Source: Pandoraea captiosa | GTDB taxonomy: Bacteria; Pseudomonadota; Gammaproteobacteria; Burkholderiales; Burkholderiaceae | Direction: 5' to 3' | Length of the DNA stretch: 64,000 nucleotides | Assembly: GCF_902459775.1 (NCBI RefSeq) | Contig: NZ_CABPSQ010000009.1 | Coordinates: 124,001-188,000, forward strand | Part shown: positions 9,701 through 18,750 of the stretch, piece by piece | How positions within the stretch are numbered: position 1 is the stretch's first letter | Layout: the number at the start of each line of letters is the position of its first letter | Translations under genes and position numbers: made by a program | The notes under the pieces: generated by a model | Seen by the model: only the letters and a program-made list of their open reading frames with translations | The model's database searches: none | What the model was told of the DNA's origin: nothing

Positions 9701-10374
9701 TCGCCTTCCGAAATACACACGCGCGCTTCGTGCGCGGTGAAGTCGTCGGCCGTCATGAACTGGATCGGATGCGTGGCGACGACCGGCAGACCGGCCTTTG
9801 CCGCCAACTGCACCGCCTGCTGGACATACGATTCCATGCCCTGCTGGCCGGTGCGTTGCAGCTCGATGTAGAACGCACCGGGGAACACGCTCGCCCAGTG
9901 TTTCGCGCATTGCAACGCCAGATCGGGGTTACCGGCGGCCAACGCCGCCCCCACGTCGCCCATCTGCGCGCCGGACAGCGCCAGCAGGCCGCGTGCGAGA
10001 CCGTCAGCGGCAAGCCACGACGACTCGATCTCCGCCCGACCGCGGTACTGGTTGGTCAGCCATGCCTTCGAGAGCAACTGGCACAGGTTCAGATAGCCTT
10101 GCCGGTCACGCGCGAGCAGCAGCAATCGCGAGGGCTTGTCGCGATCGGCGGGATTCGTGATCCAGGCGTCGCAGCCGATGATCGGCTTGACACCCTTGCC
10201 GCGAGCTTCCTTGTAGAAACGGATGGCCCCGAACATGTTCGCCAGGTCGGTGAGCGCGAGCGCGCCCTGACCGTCCTTGGCGGCGGCCTTGACGACGTCG
10301 TCGAGCCGCACGATGCCATCGGCGATCGAGTATTCGGAGTGGAGACGGAGGTGGACGAAGCGAGGTTCTGACAT
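6796..10374 (-). CDS. dnaE: DNA polymerase III subunit alpha
   Basis: Catalytic subunit of the replicative polymerase. The 1192 residues are slightly longer than E. coli DnaE (1160). The N-terminal PHP domain begins FVHLRLHSEYSIADG. The polymerase active-site aspartates are in MPDFDIDF (residues 402-409). The GPGRGSGAGSLVAYALGITD finger motif and LYRPGPMDLIP are present, followed by a helix-hairpin-helix region, an OB fold (KMLIVQLDDGTGTLEVTIF) and the C-terminal tau-binding region. An unusual run rich in Gly and Asn lies around residues 1104-1130, encoded by a triplet repeat. The start MSEPRFVHLR was chosen by homology; the in-frame upstream extension is not conserved-looking. Confidence 0.97.
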   Translation of the reverse strand: MSEPRFVHLRLHSEYSIADGIVRLDDVVKAAAKDGQGALALTDLANMFGAIRFYKEARGKGVKPIIGCDAWITNPADRDKPSRLLLLARDRQGYLNLCQLLSKAWLTNQYRGRAEIESSWLAADGLARGLLALSGAQMGDVGAALAAGNPDLALQCAKHWASVFPGAFYIELQRTGQQGMESYVQQAVQLAAKAGLPVVATHPIQFMTADDFTAHEARVCISEGEMLGNARRVRRFTQDQSFRTQDDMIAAFEDVPSAIANTVEIAKRCNLTLELGKPKLPLFPTPDGMSLDDYLVQLSKEGLETRLALLFPDEAERDKQRPEYYKRLDFETGTIIKMGFPGYFLIVADFIQWAKNNGVPVGPGRGSGAGSLVAYALGITDLDPLKYNLLFERFLNPERVSMPDFDIDFCQDGRDRVIQYVKDKYGADAVSQIATFGSMAAKAAVRDVGRVLDLGYNFVDGISKLIPFKPGKHVTIEDALKEEPQLAERYQTEDEVKQLIELAQRVEGLTRNVGMHAGGVLIAPGKLTDFCPLYTQGSGEDASGVVSQYDKDDVEAVGLVKFDFLGLTTLTILNWAERYIKRLHPEMADWSLDQVSLTDPAAFSILKKANTVAVFQLESRGMQGMLKDAQPDRFEDIIALVALYRPGPMDLIPSFCARKHGREKTEYPDPRVEPVLQETYGIMVYQEQVMQMAQIIGGYSLGGADLLRRAMGKKKAEEMAEHREIFAKGAAENGLTREKSDEIFDLMEKFAGYGFNKSHAAAYALLAYYTAWLKAHHPAEFMAANMSLAMDDTDKVKILYEDCLSPANGLGVLPPDVNVSAYRFEPADSKTVRYGLGAIKGSGQSAIEEILRAREDKPFTDLFDFCARIDRRVVNRRTIEALIRAGAFDSIHPNRAQLMASVPMAMEAADQASAAANQVSLFDLGDESLQAPLELADVPAWTDKRKLQEEKQALGFYLSGHMFDSYAEEVRRFVRTRIRDLSEGRDRLVAGVISSMRTMMTQRGKMLIVQLDDGTGTLEVTIFNEQFEANKHLFKEDELLIVHGNARPDSFTGGLRFTVESLMDLGRARARYARALKLSFNGNADWNRLRATLQPHCTMYRVAAMAGAGGGGFNGGGGGGGGGNGGGGFGRRNGNGDGDADKQTGLPVHIVYRRPDAECESRLGDDWKVQPGDELLGELRQWLTTGSVQVIY
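6991..7053 (-). repeat. GCC/CCA triplet microsatellite inside dnaE
   Basis: On the plus strand this is a near-continuous run of CCG, CCA and GCC triplets, interrupted by two ATT triplets. Read on the coding strand it gives long glycine runs separated by Asn and Phe in the C-terminal part of DnaE. It is in frame, so slippage would change glycine number without breaking the protein. Confidence 0.8.
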
Positions 10375-10574
10375 GGGCCGTATTGTAACGCGGCCTCCCC
10401 GGTTCGATGGTCTTCTCGTTGCCCGCACAGCCTCCGGATCGGCGCAGCGCATGAGCGAATCCGGGAATCGTCCGTACTCGCGCTCGCGCAGACTTTCGCG
10501 CCAGTCGGAAAACGCGGCGACGCGCCGCTCACACACAACACGCCAGACCGGCAAGATCCTATACGGGGCTCAAC

Positions 10575-12128
10575 ATGCAAATATCTCATCGCTGGACGTC
10601 GATGCCGATGACGGCGCCGAACGCGGCGCCCACCACGCCCGCCGGTTCGTCATCCCGCCCACCGGTATCGCCGGACGCTTCAGCCAGGGTTTCATCGATG
10701 CGCGAGGACAACTCGGCGAAGGAATCGATGGCGGACTCGATGGGCGAGGCGACGAATGAAGCGACAAATGAATCGGCCGATAAATCGACAGCCGTCGCGC
10801 CACGTGTGCGCGTCGATTCAGGTTACGGCAGCGACCACAGCACCGATAACCGTGGGGGCGACGCCTGCGAGCGCCGCCCCGGCATCGATTGCCGCAATGA
10901 AAGCGACACCGATAAAGACATCGATCTGCACGCATGGCGCCTCGGCCATCCTGTGCTCGACAGTCTGCGCCGCACCATGGTCCACGCGAGTAATCTCCGC
11001 GCGCCTCATGCGAGGTCGCGTCCGGTATCCGAAAACCATGACGCAGACGTAGCAGTGAGCATGGCCGGTGCGTGCGCGGCCAGGGCGATCAGAACATCCG
11101 CCGCTCACCGCAACGTCACGTCGATGCCGCTGTTCAGCGAATCCATTCAGCGCGTGGCCAACCTTTACAAGGTCGTGATCGGCTTGCGTCGCCCGAATTC
11201 CCTCGGCCAGTCGTTGCTGCGCGACGGTTTTCCCACCAAGAACTTCCACGTCAAAGCGAAATCGAGCGACAAGGGACCGACGGCCGGTTTCGTGCCTATC
11301 GAACCGAAGTACGCCAAGGTCGATGTCCGGCAGTGGGAAAAGCAGGCGAAATCCGTTGCCAGCGCGTTGAAGGCGGGCGCCAAAGCCGTCGATCTGCGAC
11401 TCAGCCCGGATCGGGTGACGGAGCTGATCTCGCTCGGCGCCATGACGCACACGGGCGGTATGCGCTACGCCGCCGAATTCCCCGCCGGACGGATCGATTT
11501 CTCGCTCGCGTCGTCGCGACAACCCGTCGGACCGAATGGGGCCGTGGCGCTTCACACGCTAGATGTGCTCGATCCTGACGGCCGCCCCGTCCAGGTTCTG
11601 ACCAATCCCCCCGAGCTACCCGATGGCTTCGCCAGGGACAAGACACTGGCGGCCAGTGCGCTGCCGATTACCGCCGACTACGACCTGTTCTGCCTGTTCC
11701 CGCGCTGGCAGCGCGATGTCGATCAGGCGCCGATGCCCGTGCAGCCGCACGTCGTGGCCGGGCCGAAGCCGCCCTCGCCCAATCTCGCGGCCCAGTATCT
11801 GAGAGCCGTGGCTGCCGACACAATCCGGCCCGAGGACCCCAATATGGGCAACATTCCGCTATTTCATCGCACCGTCGTCGATGCGCTGAACGCCGCCGTG
11901 GTTCAGGACGGTTACCAGGGTGGCAAGCTCTTCTGGCACAACGCGGAGAATGGCAACCCGTTCTCTCCCGGCTTCTCGATCGCCGATGCCCCGATATTCT
12001 TCGTGCCCGGCCAGCGCGAGCCGTTGACGGCCAATAGTCTCGACGACCTGAGCCGGGTCATGGGCGAGTTGCGCGATATCGGGTACGCCGCCAGGCTGAG
12101 CCCGCGGCTTGGCGTGTATGCACGATGA
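10575..12128 (+). CDS. ExoY/edema-factor/CyaA-like nucleotidyl cyclase, putative toxin or secreted effector
   Basis: 517 residues. Residues from about 184 onward match the catalytic domain of toxin-type (class II) adenylyl cyclases: Bordetella CyaA, Bacillus edema factor, Pseudomonas ExoY. All signature residues are present with CyaA spacing: Arg205 in IGLRRPNSLG; Lys222 and Lys229 in FPTKNFHVKAKSSDKG, spaced 7 as K58/K65; Asp368 and Asp370 in ADYDLF, as D188/D190; His455 and Asn461 in WHNAENGNPF, spaced 6 as H298/N304. Residues 1-180 are Ser/Asp/Glu/Ala-rich, lack a Sec signal and look disordered, as in many type III effectors. Little follows the catalytic core, so there is no edema-factor-style C-terminal helical domain. 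The Trp after KSSD in CyaA is Lys here. ATG 10575 is the outermost start; Met184 (11124) could start a catalytic-only form. Substrate, host activator and secretion route are unknown. No secretion genes lie nearby. Confidence 0.85.
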   Translation: MQISHRWTSMPMTAPNAAPTTPAGSSSRPPVSPDASARVSSMREDNSAKESMADSMGEATNEATNESADKSTAVAPRVRVDSGYGSDHSTDNRGGDACERRPGIDCRNESDTDKDIDLHAWRLGHPVLDSLRRTMVHASNLRAPHARSRPVSENHDADVAVSMAGACAARAIRTSAAHRNVTSMPLFSESIQRVANLYKVVIGLRRPNSLGQSLLRDGFPTKNFHVKAKSSDKGPTAGFVPIEPKYAKVDVRQWEKQAKSVASALKAGAKAVDLRLSPDRVTELISLGAMTHTGGMRYAAEFPAGRIDFSLASSRQPVGPNGAVALHTLDVLDPDGRPVQVLTNPPELPDGFARDKTLAASALPITADYDLFCLFPRWQRDVDQAPMPVQPHVVAGPKPPSPNLAAQYLRAVAADTIRPEDPNMGNIPLFHRTVVDALNAAVVQDGYQGGKLFWHNAENGNPFSPGFSIADAPIFFVPGQREPLTANSLDDLSRVMGELRDIGYAARLSPRLGVYAR

Positions 12129-12319
12129 GCCGGGTGCCATGACCCGAGCGCACTGAACGAAGCGCCATGCGGGCGGCACGCCGGCAGCGGCAGGATGGAC
12201 ACGGCGCGACAGGTGCATTCGTGCATCCGGTCGACTTTGTCCTGAATCAAGCACGAACCGGTACCGAATCGGCGATAATGGCGGTTTATTGCTTCACGCT
12301 TTTGCGAAATCCCGTTGCC

Positions 12320-13198
12320 ATGTCCATCGTCAATATCGCTGCGTACAAGTTCGTCACGCTCGACGACATCGCGACCCTGCGTCCGGCCCTGCTCGAACGC
12401 TGTCAGGCGCTCGACCTGAAGGGCACCATTCTGCTCGCGCCGGAAGGCATCAACCTGTTTCTGGCGGGCTCGCGCGAGGCCATCGACGGCTTTCTGCGCC
12501 ACCTGCGCGCCGATGTCCGGTTCGCCGACCTCGAAGTCAAGGAAAGCCTTTCGGACGACCAGCCGTTCCGGCGCATGCTCGTGCGTCAGAAAAAGGAAAT
12601 CATCACGATGAAGATGCCGGTCATCAAGCCGGCAGACGGACGCGCGCCGGGGGTCGACCCGGCCACGCTCAAGCGCTGGCTCGATGCCGGTCAGGACGAC
12701 GAGGGTCGTCCGGTCGTGATGCTCGACACGCGCAACGACTTCGAAGTCGATGTGGGCACGTTCGACAACGCGATCGACTACCGTCTTACGAAATTCTCGG
12801 AATTCCCTGACGTCATCGCCGCACATCGCGCAGACTTCGAGGGCAAGACCATTGTGTCGTTCTGCACGGGCGGCATTCGTTGCGAAAAGGCGGCGATCTA
12901 CATGCGCGACATCGGGCTCGAACATACGTATCAGCTCGATGGCGGCATTCTCAAGTACTTCGAGGACGTGGGCGGCGCGCACTATCAGGGCGACTGCTTC
13001 GTGTTCGACTACCGTACCGCGCTCACGCCCGAACTGGCGCCGTCGGCGACCCGACAGTGCTTTGCGTGCCGTGCCGTCGTGACGGCCGAGGAACAGCGCA
13101 GCCCCGACTACATCGAAGGCAAGCAGTGCCCGGCATGCGTGGGAGGCGCTCAGGCGACCGCCGTCTCGCGTGACGTCAGCGCAACACCGGCTGCCTGA
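12320..13198 (+). CDS. trhO: tRNA uridine(34) hydroxylase, rhodanese-domain (TrhO/YceA)
   Basis: Oxygen-dependent enzyme forming 5-hydroxyuridine at the wobble position of tRNA. The 292 residues comprise an N-terminal acylphosphatase-like domain ([30 protein letters not shown]), a central rhodanese domain, and a C-terminal cysteine-rich segment ([15 protein letters not shown]) that may bind metal. The rhodanese active-site Cys182 is in [12 protein letters not shown], and [15 protein letters not shown] is the typical rhodanese entry motif. An upstream in-frame ATG exists near 12278, but family members start at MSIVN. It is followed 21 bp later by gluQ, another tRNA-wobble gene, so the pair probably forms an operon. 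Confidence 0.93.
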   Translation: MSIVNIAAYKFVTLDDIATLRPALLERCQALDLKGTILLAPEGINLFLAGSREAIDGFLRHLRADVRFADLEVKESLSDDQPFRRMLVRQKKEIITMKMPVIKPADGRAPGVDPATLKRWLDAGQDDEGRPVVMLDTRNDFEVDVGTFDNAIDYRLTKFSEFPDVIAAHRADFEGKTIVSFCTGGIRCEKAAIYMRDIGLEHTYQLDGGILKYFEDVGGAHYQGDCFVFDYRTALTPELAPSATRQCFACRAVVTAEEQRSPDYIEGKQCPACVGGAQATAVSRDVSATPAA

Positions 13199-13219
13199 GC
13201 GCAGTTAGGACGGGCCACG

Positions 13220-14164
13220 GTGCAAGGCAATCGCCGTTCCCCTTGCGCTTTGCGCGCGGACGCCCCGCCGCCCGCACGCCGCTATCGCGGGCGCTTCGCG
13301 CCCTCGCCGACCGGGCCGCTGCATCGCGGCTCGCTCGTCACTGCGCTGGCCAGTTGGCTGGACGCGCGCGCGCACGATGGTGTGTGGATCGTGCGCATGG
13401 AAGATCTCGACGAACCGCGTTGCGTGGCAGGCGCCGCCGACGATATTCTCGCCACGCTTGCCCGCCTCGGCCTGCATTCGGACGAAGCGGTCGTCTGGCA
13501 AAGCCAACGTCACCCATTCTACGAGCACGCTCTCGCCTCACTCACCGCGCGCGGATGCGTCTATCCGTGCGGATGCACACGTCGCGAAATTGCCGACTCC
13601 CTCACGCGCGTCCATGCGCGTCACAGCACGCTCGCTTATCCGGGGACCTGCCGCGACGGCTTGCACGGCAAGACCGCGCGTGCCTGGCGCCTGCGCGTGC
13701 CCGACGGCGACGCCGCGCTAATGCACTTCGACGACCGCTGGATGGGGCCGCAATCGCAAGATCTGGCGACGGAAGTCGGCGATTTCGTGCTCAAGCGGGC
13801 GGACGGGCAGTGGGCGTACCAGTTGGCGGTCGTCGTCGACGATCAGTTGCAGGGCATTACCGATGTCGTGCGCGGCGCCGATCTGCTCGATTCGACGGCC
13901 CGCCAGATGTATCTCCAGGCCTGTCTCGGCGCTCCGACGCCGCGTTACCTGCATGTGCCGCTGGTCACAGCGAACGACGGCGAGAAGCTCAGCAAGCAGA
14001 ATGGCGCCGCCCCTTTGTCGCTGGACACCCCGGCGGCAGTCCTCACCGCGCTCAAGGACGCGGCGTCCCATCTCGGACTGCCGGGAGCGCTGCGCGACAT
14101 CGCCCATCGCGACGACTTTTATGCCGCCGCCACACAAGCGTGGCGTGAACGTTTCGGACGCTGA
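13220..14164 (+). CDS. gluQ: Glutamyl-Q tRNA(Asp) synthetase
   Basis: Truncated glutamyl-tRNA synthetase paralogue that attaches glutamate to queuosine-34 of tRNA-Asp rather than to a tRNA 3' end. The 314 residues lack an anticodon-binding domain, as expected. The N-terminal [16 protein letters not shown] contains the HIGH-equivalent. [12 protein letters not shown] with a later CR supplies zinc ligands. [10 protein letters not shown] is the KMSKS-equivalent. The start is GTG at 13220 with TAGGA about 10 nt upstream. About 20 non-conserved residues precede the catalytic core. It lies 21 bp after trhO and is followed by a strong terminator. Confidence 0.94.
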   Translation: MQGNRRSPCALRADAPPPARRYRGRFAPSPTGPLHRGSLVTALASWLDARAHDGVWIVRMEDLDEPRCVAGAADDILATLARLGLHSDEAVVWQSQRHPFYEHALASLTARGCVYPCGCTRREIADSLTRVHARHSTLAYPGTCRDGLHGKTARAWRLRVPDGDAALMHFDDRWMGPQSQDLATEVGDFVLKRADGQWAYQLAVVVDDQLQGITDVVRGADLLDSTARQMYLQACLGAPTPRYLHVPLVTANDGEKLSKQNGAAPLSLDTPAAVLTALKDAASHLGLPGALRDIAHRDDFYAAATQAWRERFGR

Positions 14165-14192
14165 ACGCGCCACTCCCCCGTTGCACGGGCCA

Positions 14193-14230
14193 CAAAAAAA
14201 GCCAGCGTCAAAACGCTGGCTTCTTCTTTC
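14193..14230 (+). terminator. Rho-independent terminator, probably bidirectional
   Basis: Stem GCCAGCGT / ACGCTGGC with a CAAA loop, preceded by an A7 tract and followed by TTCTTCTTTC. It ends the trhO-gluQ unit on the plus strand and would also serve the converging rhlE gene on the minus strand. Confidence 0.85.
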
Positions 14231-14297
14231 GTCGATGTGACTTCGTCGGTTTGACTTCGTCGATCTGAAGCGACGCTACCGCGAGGTCGGTCCGGTC

Positions 14298-15785
14298 TTA
14301 ACCGGCTTTGCGGGGAAACCCGGCGAGCAAGGCGGCAACCTGACGCTTCGGCGCCTTCTCAGATGGTGCACCGAATGCGCCAGGCGCTCCGGCATCGAGC
14401 GACGCGCGCGTGTCGCGCTGCGACTCGCCCGCCGACGGCGACGGCTCATACGGCTTGTAGAAGAACTCGTCTTCCGGACGCACGCGACGCGGCAGGGAAG
14501 CGCCGCCGCTGCGACCGACGCGCAGACCGTCGGAGCGGCCATGGCGCTCGCTGCGCTCACCGCGCTCGGCACGGTCACCGCGTTCGTAGCGATCGCTCCG
14601 ATCGTCACGCGACCGGCTGCGACGCTCCAGCGCCATTTGACCACGCTTGAGTTCGCGCTTGATCAGCTTCTCGATTTCCACGAGTTGCTTGCGCTCGTCC
14701 GGCGCGCACAGCGACAGGGCAACGCCCGACGCGCCGGCACGGCCCGTGCGGCCGATACGGTGCACATAGTCTTCGGCGTTATACGGCAGATCGTAGTTGA
14801 TCACGCCGGGCAAATCCGAGATATCGAGTCCGCGCGCCGCCACATCGGTCGCGACCAGCGCACGAATGTTGCCTTGCTTGAACGCTTCGAGCGCCTGCAT
14901 GCGCTCGTTCTGCGACTTGTCGCCGTGAATGGCGGCGGTGACGACACCGTCGCGCTCCAACTGGCGTGCCAGGCGGCTAGCGCCAATCTTGCTGTTGACG
15001 AACACGATGACCTGCTTGAGGTCGCGCTCGTTAAGAATCTGCACCACGGCGGCACGCTTGTCGTCTTCGTCCACTTCGTAGACGACCTGCTCGACCGTAT
15101 CGGCCGTCGCATTGCGACGCGCCACTTCGATCGTGACCGGGTTCGTGAGGTAGCTCGATGCGAGCTTCTTGATTTCGTTCGAGAACGTTGCCGAGAAGAG
15201 CAGCGTCTGACGCTGCTTGGGCAGCAGATTCAGAATTCGCTGAAGATCGGGCAGGAAACCCATGTCCAGCATGCGGTCGGCTTCGTCGAGCACCAGCATC
15301 TTCACCTGGCTCAGGTTCACCGTCTTCTGCTCGACGTGGTCGAGCAGACGGCCCGGCGTGGCGATGAGAATCTCGACGCCGCGTCGCAGGGCATCCTTTT
15401 GCGGGTTCATGTCGACGCCACCGAACACCACCGTATTGCGCAGGGGCGTGTGGGTCGCATACAGACGCACGTTGTCGGCGACCTGGTCGGCGAGTTCGCG
15501 CGTCGGCGTGAGGATCAGCGCACGCACCGGGTGGCGCGCGGGCGATGCACTCGTATTGGCGTCGGGCAGCAGGCGCTGAATGATCGGCAGCGAGAAGCTG
15601 GCGGTCTTGCCGGTCCCCGTTTGCGCTGCACCCATGACATCGCGACCGGACAGCACGACCGGAATGGCCTGTGCCTGAATCGGCGTCGGTTGGGTGTAGC
15701 CCTGCTCGGCAATGGCGCGCAAGATGTCCGCATGCAGCCCAAAGCTATCGAAGCCGGGGGTCGGAACAGCATTTACATCAGCCAT
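14298..15785 (-). CDS. rhlE: DEAD-box ATP-dependent RNA helicase, RhlE type
   Basis: RNA-unwinding helicase of 495 residues. Seen in order: Q motif ([14 protein letters not shown] with [14 protein letters not shown]), motif [33 protein letters not shown] in [17 protein letters not shown] in LLFSATFS, then lobe 2 with [28 protein letters not shown] and [10 protein letters not shown]. The RhlE subgroup is inferred from the overall pattern. After residue 380 comes a charged low-complexity tail with alternating R-S-D and R-G-E repeats, typical of RNA-binding tails. Ribosome binding site is a purine-rich AAAAGAGATG upstream of the ATG at 15785. Confidence 0.93.
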   Translation of the reverse strand: MADVNAVPTPGFDSFGLHADILRAIAEQGYTQPTPIQAQAIPVVLSGRDVMGAAQTGTGKTASFSLPIIQRLLPDANTSASPARHPVRALILTPTRELADQVADNVRLYATHTPLRNTVVFGGVDMNPQKDALRRGVEILIATPGRLLDHVEQKTVNLSQVKMLVLDEADRMLDMGFLPDLQRILNLLPKQRQTLLFSATFSNEIKKLASSYLTNPVTIEVARRNATADTVEQVVYEVDEDDKRAAVVQILNERDLKQVIVFVNSKIGASRLARQLERDGVVTAAIHGDKSQNERMQALEAFKQGNIRALVATDVAARGLDISDLPGVINYDLPYNAEDYVHRIGRTGRAGASGVALSLCAPDERKQLVEIEKLIKRELKRGQMALERRSRSRDDRSDRYERGDRAERGERSERHGRSDGLRVGRSGGASLPRRVRPEDEFFYKPYEPSPSAGESQRDTRASLDAGAPGAFGAPSEKAPKRQVAALLAGFPRKAG

Positions 15786-16057
15786 GATGAAGGGACATCT
15801 CTTTTAAAAAAACGGGGGCCGCCACGCGGAAGGGTTTCCGCATCAAAGCTCACTCGCGAAGATTCAAGGGGCGCTGCGCGCCATGCTCGGGGCTGGCGCG
15901 AGAGGGGCCTGTCGGGTGACAGATGCGTCGGGCGCCGCCGGACCGGGGTGGTCGTCAAGAAGCGAAACAGACGCAATTCTAGCACTTGCGCACGACCGGC
16001 GTGTGACAACGGCCCTGGACGGGCCGTGGCTCGGGCCGACGCGCAACGAATGAGCGC

Positions 16058-17152
16058 TCAGCGACCTGCGCCGGCGTTGGCGCTGTTGCTGTCGGACTTG
16101 GCGGGCTTGGCGTCGGTTGCGGCCTTGCTGGCCGTGGCTTTCGCTTGCTTTGCCCCTTTGCCCGCCTGCCCCCCTTGCGCCGTGCGCTGACGGTTGGCAT
16201 AGCGTTGCGCGAGCACCGCGCACACCATCAGTTGCATCTGATGAAACAACATGAGCGGCAGGACGATGGCGCCCAGCGGCCCGGTCGCGAACAGCACCTT
16301 GGCCATCGGGATACCACTGGCCAGACTCTTCTTCGAGCCGCAAAAGACGATGGTGATCTCGTCTTCGCGCGAAAAACCCAGCCAGCGGGCCGAATACGTC
16401 GTGATCGCCAGCATGAGCGCCAGAATGACTGCGCAGCATCCCAACAGGCCCAGCAGCGCCAGCGGCGGAATCTGGTGCCACAGGCCGGTGTTCACGGCTT
16501 CGCTGAACGCGGTGTAGACCACCAGCAGAATCGACCCCTGGTCGACGACCTTGAGCAGCCCGCGATTGCGCTCGACCCACTTGCCGATCGCCTTGCGCGA
16601 GAGCTGGCCGGCGATGAACGGCACCAGCAGCTGCAACATGATGTTGCCGATCGAGTCGAACGGCGAAGCGCCGCTGTTACCGTCGTGATGCACGACGATC
16701 AGGCCGACGAGCACCGGTGTGATGAAGATGCCGAACAGGCTCGACGCCGAAGCGCTGCATACGGCCGCCGGCACGTTGCCACGCGCCATCGACGTGAAAG
16801 CGATGGCCGACTGCACGGTCGCCGGCAGCGTGCAAAGGAACAGGACACCCAGGTACAGCTCGGGCGTCACCATCCACGAGAGCACCGGCTTGAGCGCCAC
16901 GCCCACGATCGGGAAGACGACGAACGTGCTGGCGAACACCAGCAGGTGCAAACGCCAGTGCGTGGCGCCGGCAAGCACCGCCTCACGCGAGAGCTTCGCG
17001 CCGTGCAGGAAGAACAAAGCGGCAATCGCCACGTTGGTCAGCAGGTTGAAGGCCACTTCGCCCTCGCCATGCGCCGGCAGGAAGCTCGCCAGCACCACTG
17101 TGGCGATGAGCATCAACGTGAAATTGTCGGGAAGGAAACGCGGTCTGGCCAT
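16058..17152 (-). CDS. Bile acid:sodium symporter (BASS) family transporter, YfeH-like
   Basis: Integral inner-membrane protein of 364 residues with about ten hydrophobic segments, of the SBF-like / YfeH branch of the BASS superfamily. Typical pieces are FFLHGAKLSREA, the PATVQSAIAFTSMARGN segment in the discontinuous-helix core, and FCGSKKSLASGIPMAKVLF near the C-terminus, which is highly characteristic of this subgroup. The substrate is unknown; a small organic anion is plausible. The last 40 residues form an unusual Ala/Lys-rich tail. It is divergent from a LysR-type gene with 223 bp between, so that regulator is the likely controller. Confidence 0.88.
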   Translation of the reverse strand: MARPRFLPDNFTLMLIATVVLASFLPAHGEGEVAFNLLTNVAIAALFFLHGAKLSREAVLAGATHWRLHLLVFASTFVVFPIVGVALKPVLSWMVTPELYLGVLFLCTLPATVQSAIAFTSMARGNVPAAVCSASASSLFGIFITPVLVGLIVVHHDGNSGASPFDSIGNIMLQLLVPFIAGQLSRKAIGKWVERNRGLLKVVDQGSILLVVYTAFSEAVNTGLWHQIPPLALLGLLGCCAVILALMLAITTYSARWLGFSREDEITIVFCGSKKSLASGIPMAKVLFATGPLGAIVLPLMLFHQMQLMVCAVLAQRYANRQRTAQGGQAGKGAKQAKATASKAATDAKPAKSDSNSANAGAGR

Positions 17153-17375
17153 CGTCTATCTCAAATACTGTCTCGAATACGTCCAAAAATGCCAAAGCCC
17201 GTCCGCCAGAACACGGGATGCGACGGCGGCAAGGCCGTCAGCGGGGTCACCTACCGAATTTCAGGACAGGAAGGTGACCGGAAGTGTGCGCTCGCGCTAC
17301 GGGTTTTTACGTATTAGAGCGCAAGGGTAGTTAAAATACAAATTCATTTAAAAATTTTATTCATACCAAAGACGC

Positions 17376-18296
17376 ATGAATATTTCGCTCCGGCAGCTCA
17401 AAGTGTTCCTCGCAGTGGCCGCGCACGGCAGTTTCAGCCGGGCCGGCGAGGATATTGGACTGACGCAGCCGGCGGTCAGCCGCTGTATCCGGGAGCTAGA
17501 GCAAGAACTCGGTCTCAAGCTGGTGGACCGGACGACCCGCGAGGTCACGCTCACCGAAGTGGGCGCCAGCCTCTCCGCCACCCTCGCCCGCGTGCTCGAT
17601 GAACTGGAGAGCGCCCTGCGCGATACCCATGGCCTGGCCGAGGAGCGTCGCGGTCGCGTACGCGTCGCCAGCGCGCCGACCATCTCCGCGAATCTGATGC
17701 CCGAGTGCATTTCCGCCTGCGCGGCGCGTTATCCGGACATCACGCTCATGCTGCGCGACCAGGTCCAGACGCTGGCGGCCGACAGCGTGCGCCACGGTGA
17801 AGTCGATTTCGGTGTGATCGTCGCCTCGGAAGGCATGGACGATCTGGTCGGCGAGCCCATCATGGTCGAGCCGTTTCTCGTGGTGTGCGACCGCTCACAT
17901 CGCTTTGCGAAGCAGGCGCACGTGACATGGAAGGAACTCAATGGCGAGAAACTGGTGCTGCTGGACTATGCGTCCGGCAGCCGGCCGTTGATCGACCGGG
18001 CGCTGGCCGAACATGGCGCGTATTGTCAGATCGCGCAGGAGGTCGGGCACGCGATCACCGTCTTTCGCATGGTCGAGGCAGGTATCGGTATCAGTATCAT
18101 GCCGGCACTGGCATTGCCCGCCATGCCTGGACTCAAGGCCCCCGGCGGCAGGCTCGTCGCCTTGCCGCTGATGCCCCAGATCGATCGCACCATCATGCTC
18201 GTGCGCCGCAAGAATCGAACGCTCTCCCCCGCCGCACAATCGGTCTGGGAATTGATCCAACAGCTCACCGCCGCACAAGGATCGCCCACAAAGTGA
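17376..18296 (+). CDS. LysR-family transcriptional regulator
   Basis: 306 residues, the normal LTTR length. The N-terminal winged helix-turn-helix reads LRQLKVFLAVAAHGSFSRAG ... LTQPAVSRCIRELEQELG, and the C-terminal substrate-binding domain starts around residue 92. It is transcribed divergently from the BASS transporter. The 223-bp shared region ends in a strongly AT-rich stretch (17325-17365) just before this gene, likely holding promoters and the LysR operator. Regulation of the transporter and autoregulation are inferred from the classic LTTR arrangement. Inducer unknown. Confidence 0.92.
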   Translation: MNISLRQLKVFLAVAAHGSFSRAGEDIGLTQPAVSRCIRELEQELGLKLVDRTTREVTLTEVGASLSATLARVLDELESALRDTHGLAEERRGRVRVASAPTISANLMPECISACAARYPDITLMLRDQVQTLAADSVRHGEVDFGVIVASEGMDDLVGEPIMVEPFLVVCDRSHRFAKQAHVTWKELNGEKLVLLDYASGSRPLIDRALAEHGAYCQIAQEVGHAITVFRMVEAGIGISIMPALALPAMPGLKAPGGRLVALPLMPQIDRTIMLVRRKNRTLSPAAQSVWELIQQLTAAQGSPTK

Positions 18297-18342
18297 GTGA
18301 GCGCCTGCTACAATACGAGGGCGTCGACTCCCCCCGAAGTGC

Positions 18343-18750
18343 ATGACTGCGCTGACCGCGCCGACTACGCTGACTACGCTGTCGGGCTCCCGCACCGCCC
18401 TCATGCCTCGACGCCATGCCCGCGCCCTGCGGGCATTGTGTTTCCGGTACGGCGTCATGGACTTGTTCATCAAATACTTCAGCCCGCTGTGGCTCTTCCA
18501 CGCGGCGGCCGATCTGTCTTTCTGGCAGCGGCATCAACTCGACGCGCGTATGCAAATCGTGAGTCGCTTCATGTGGCGTTACGTCATGCGATGGTGTGTG
18601 GTGAGCGCGGTATTGCTCGTACCGGCCGCGGTCATGGCGCATGGTCTGGCGGCGACCGGCCTGGCGCTGGCCGGCGGCGTGTCGGCGAGCGTGACGGTGC
18701 TGATGGCCGCGCTTGCGCTCGGTTGCCTCATCGGGTCGCGCTTGCGCTGA
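18343..18750 (+). CDS. Small membrane protein of unknown function
   Basis: 135 residues with no recognised family. The C-terminal half has two hydrophobic stretches (WCVVSAVLLVPAAVMAHGL and a later Ala/Leu/Gly-rich one ending ALALGCLIGSRLR), suggesting two membrane helices. The first 20 residues are Thr-rich from a short GACTACGCT-type repeat and may not be translated; MPRRHAR or MDLFIKYFSPLW are alternative starts. A -10-like TACAAT at 18309-18314 lies shortly upstream. It sits between a LysR gene and wrbA on the same strand. Confidence 0.6.
   Translation: MTALTAPTTLTTLSGSRTALMPRRHARALRALCFRYGVMDLFIKYFSPLWLFHAAADLSFWQRHQLDARMQIVSRFMWRYVMRWCVVSAVLLVPAAVMAHGLAATGLALAGGVSASVTVLMAALALGCLIGSRLR

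Noticed and set aside
6028-10371. Very long open frame (about 1450 codons) on the plus strand opposite dnaE
   Set aside because: It is antisense to dnaE, whose protein is unmistakable. Long antisense frames are usual in high-GC genes with strong third-position bias, and its translation is rich in Arg, His and Ala without motifs.
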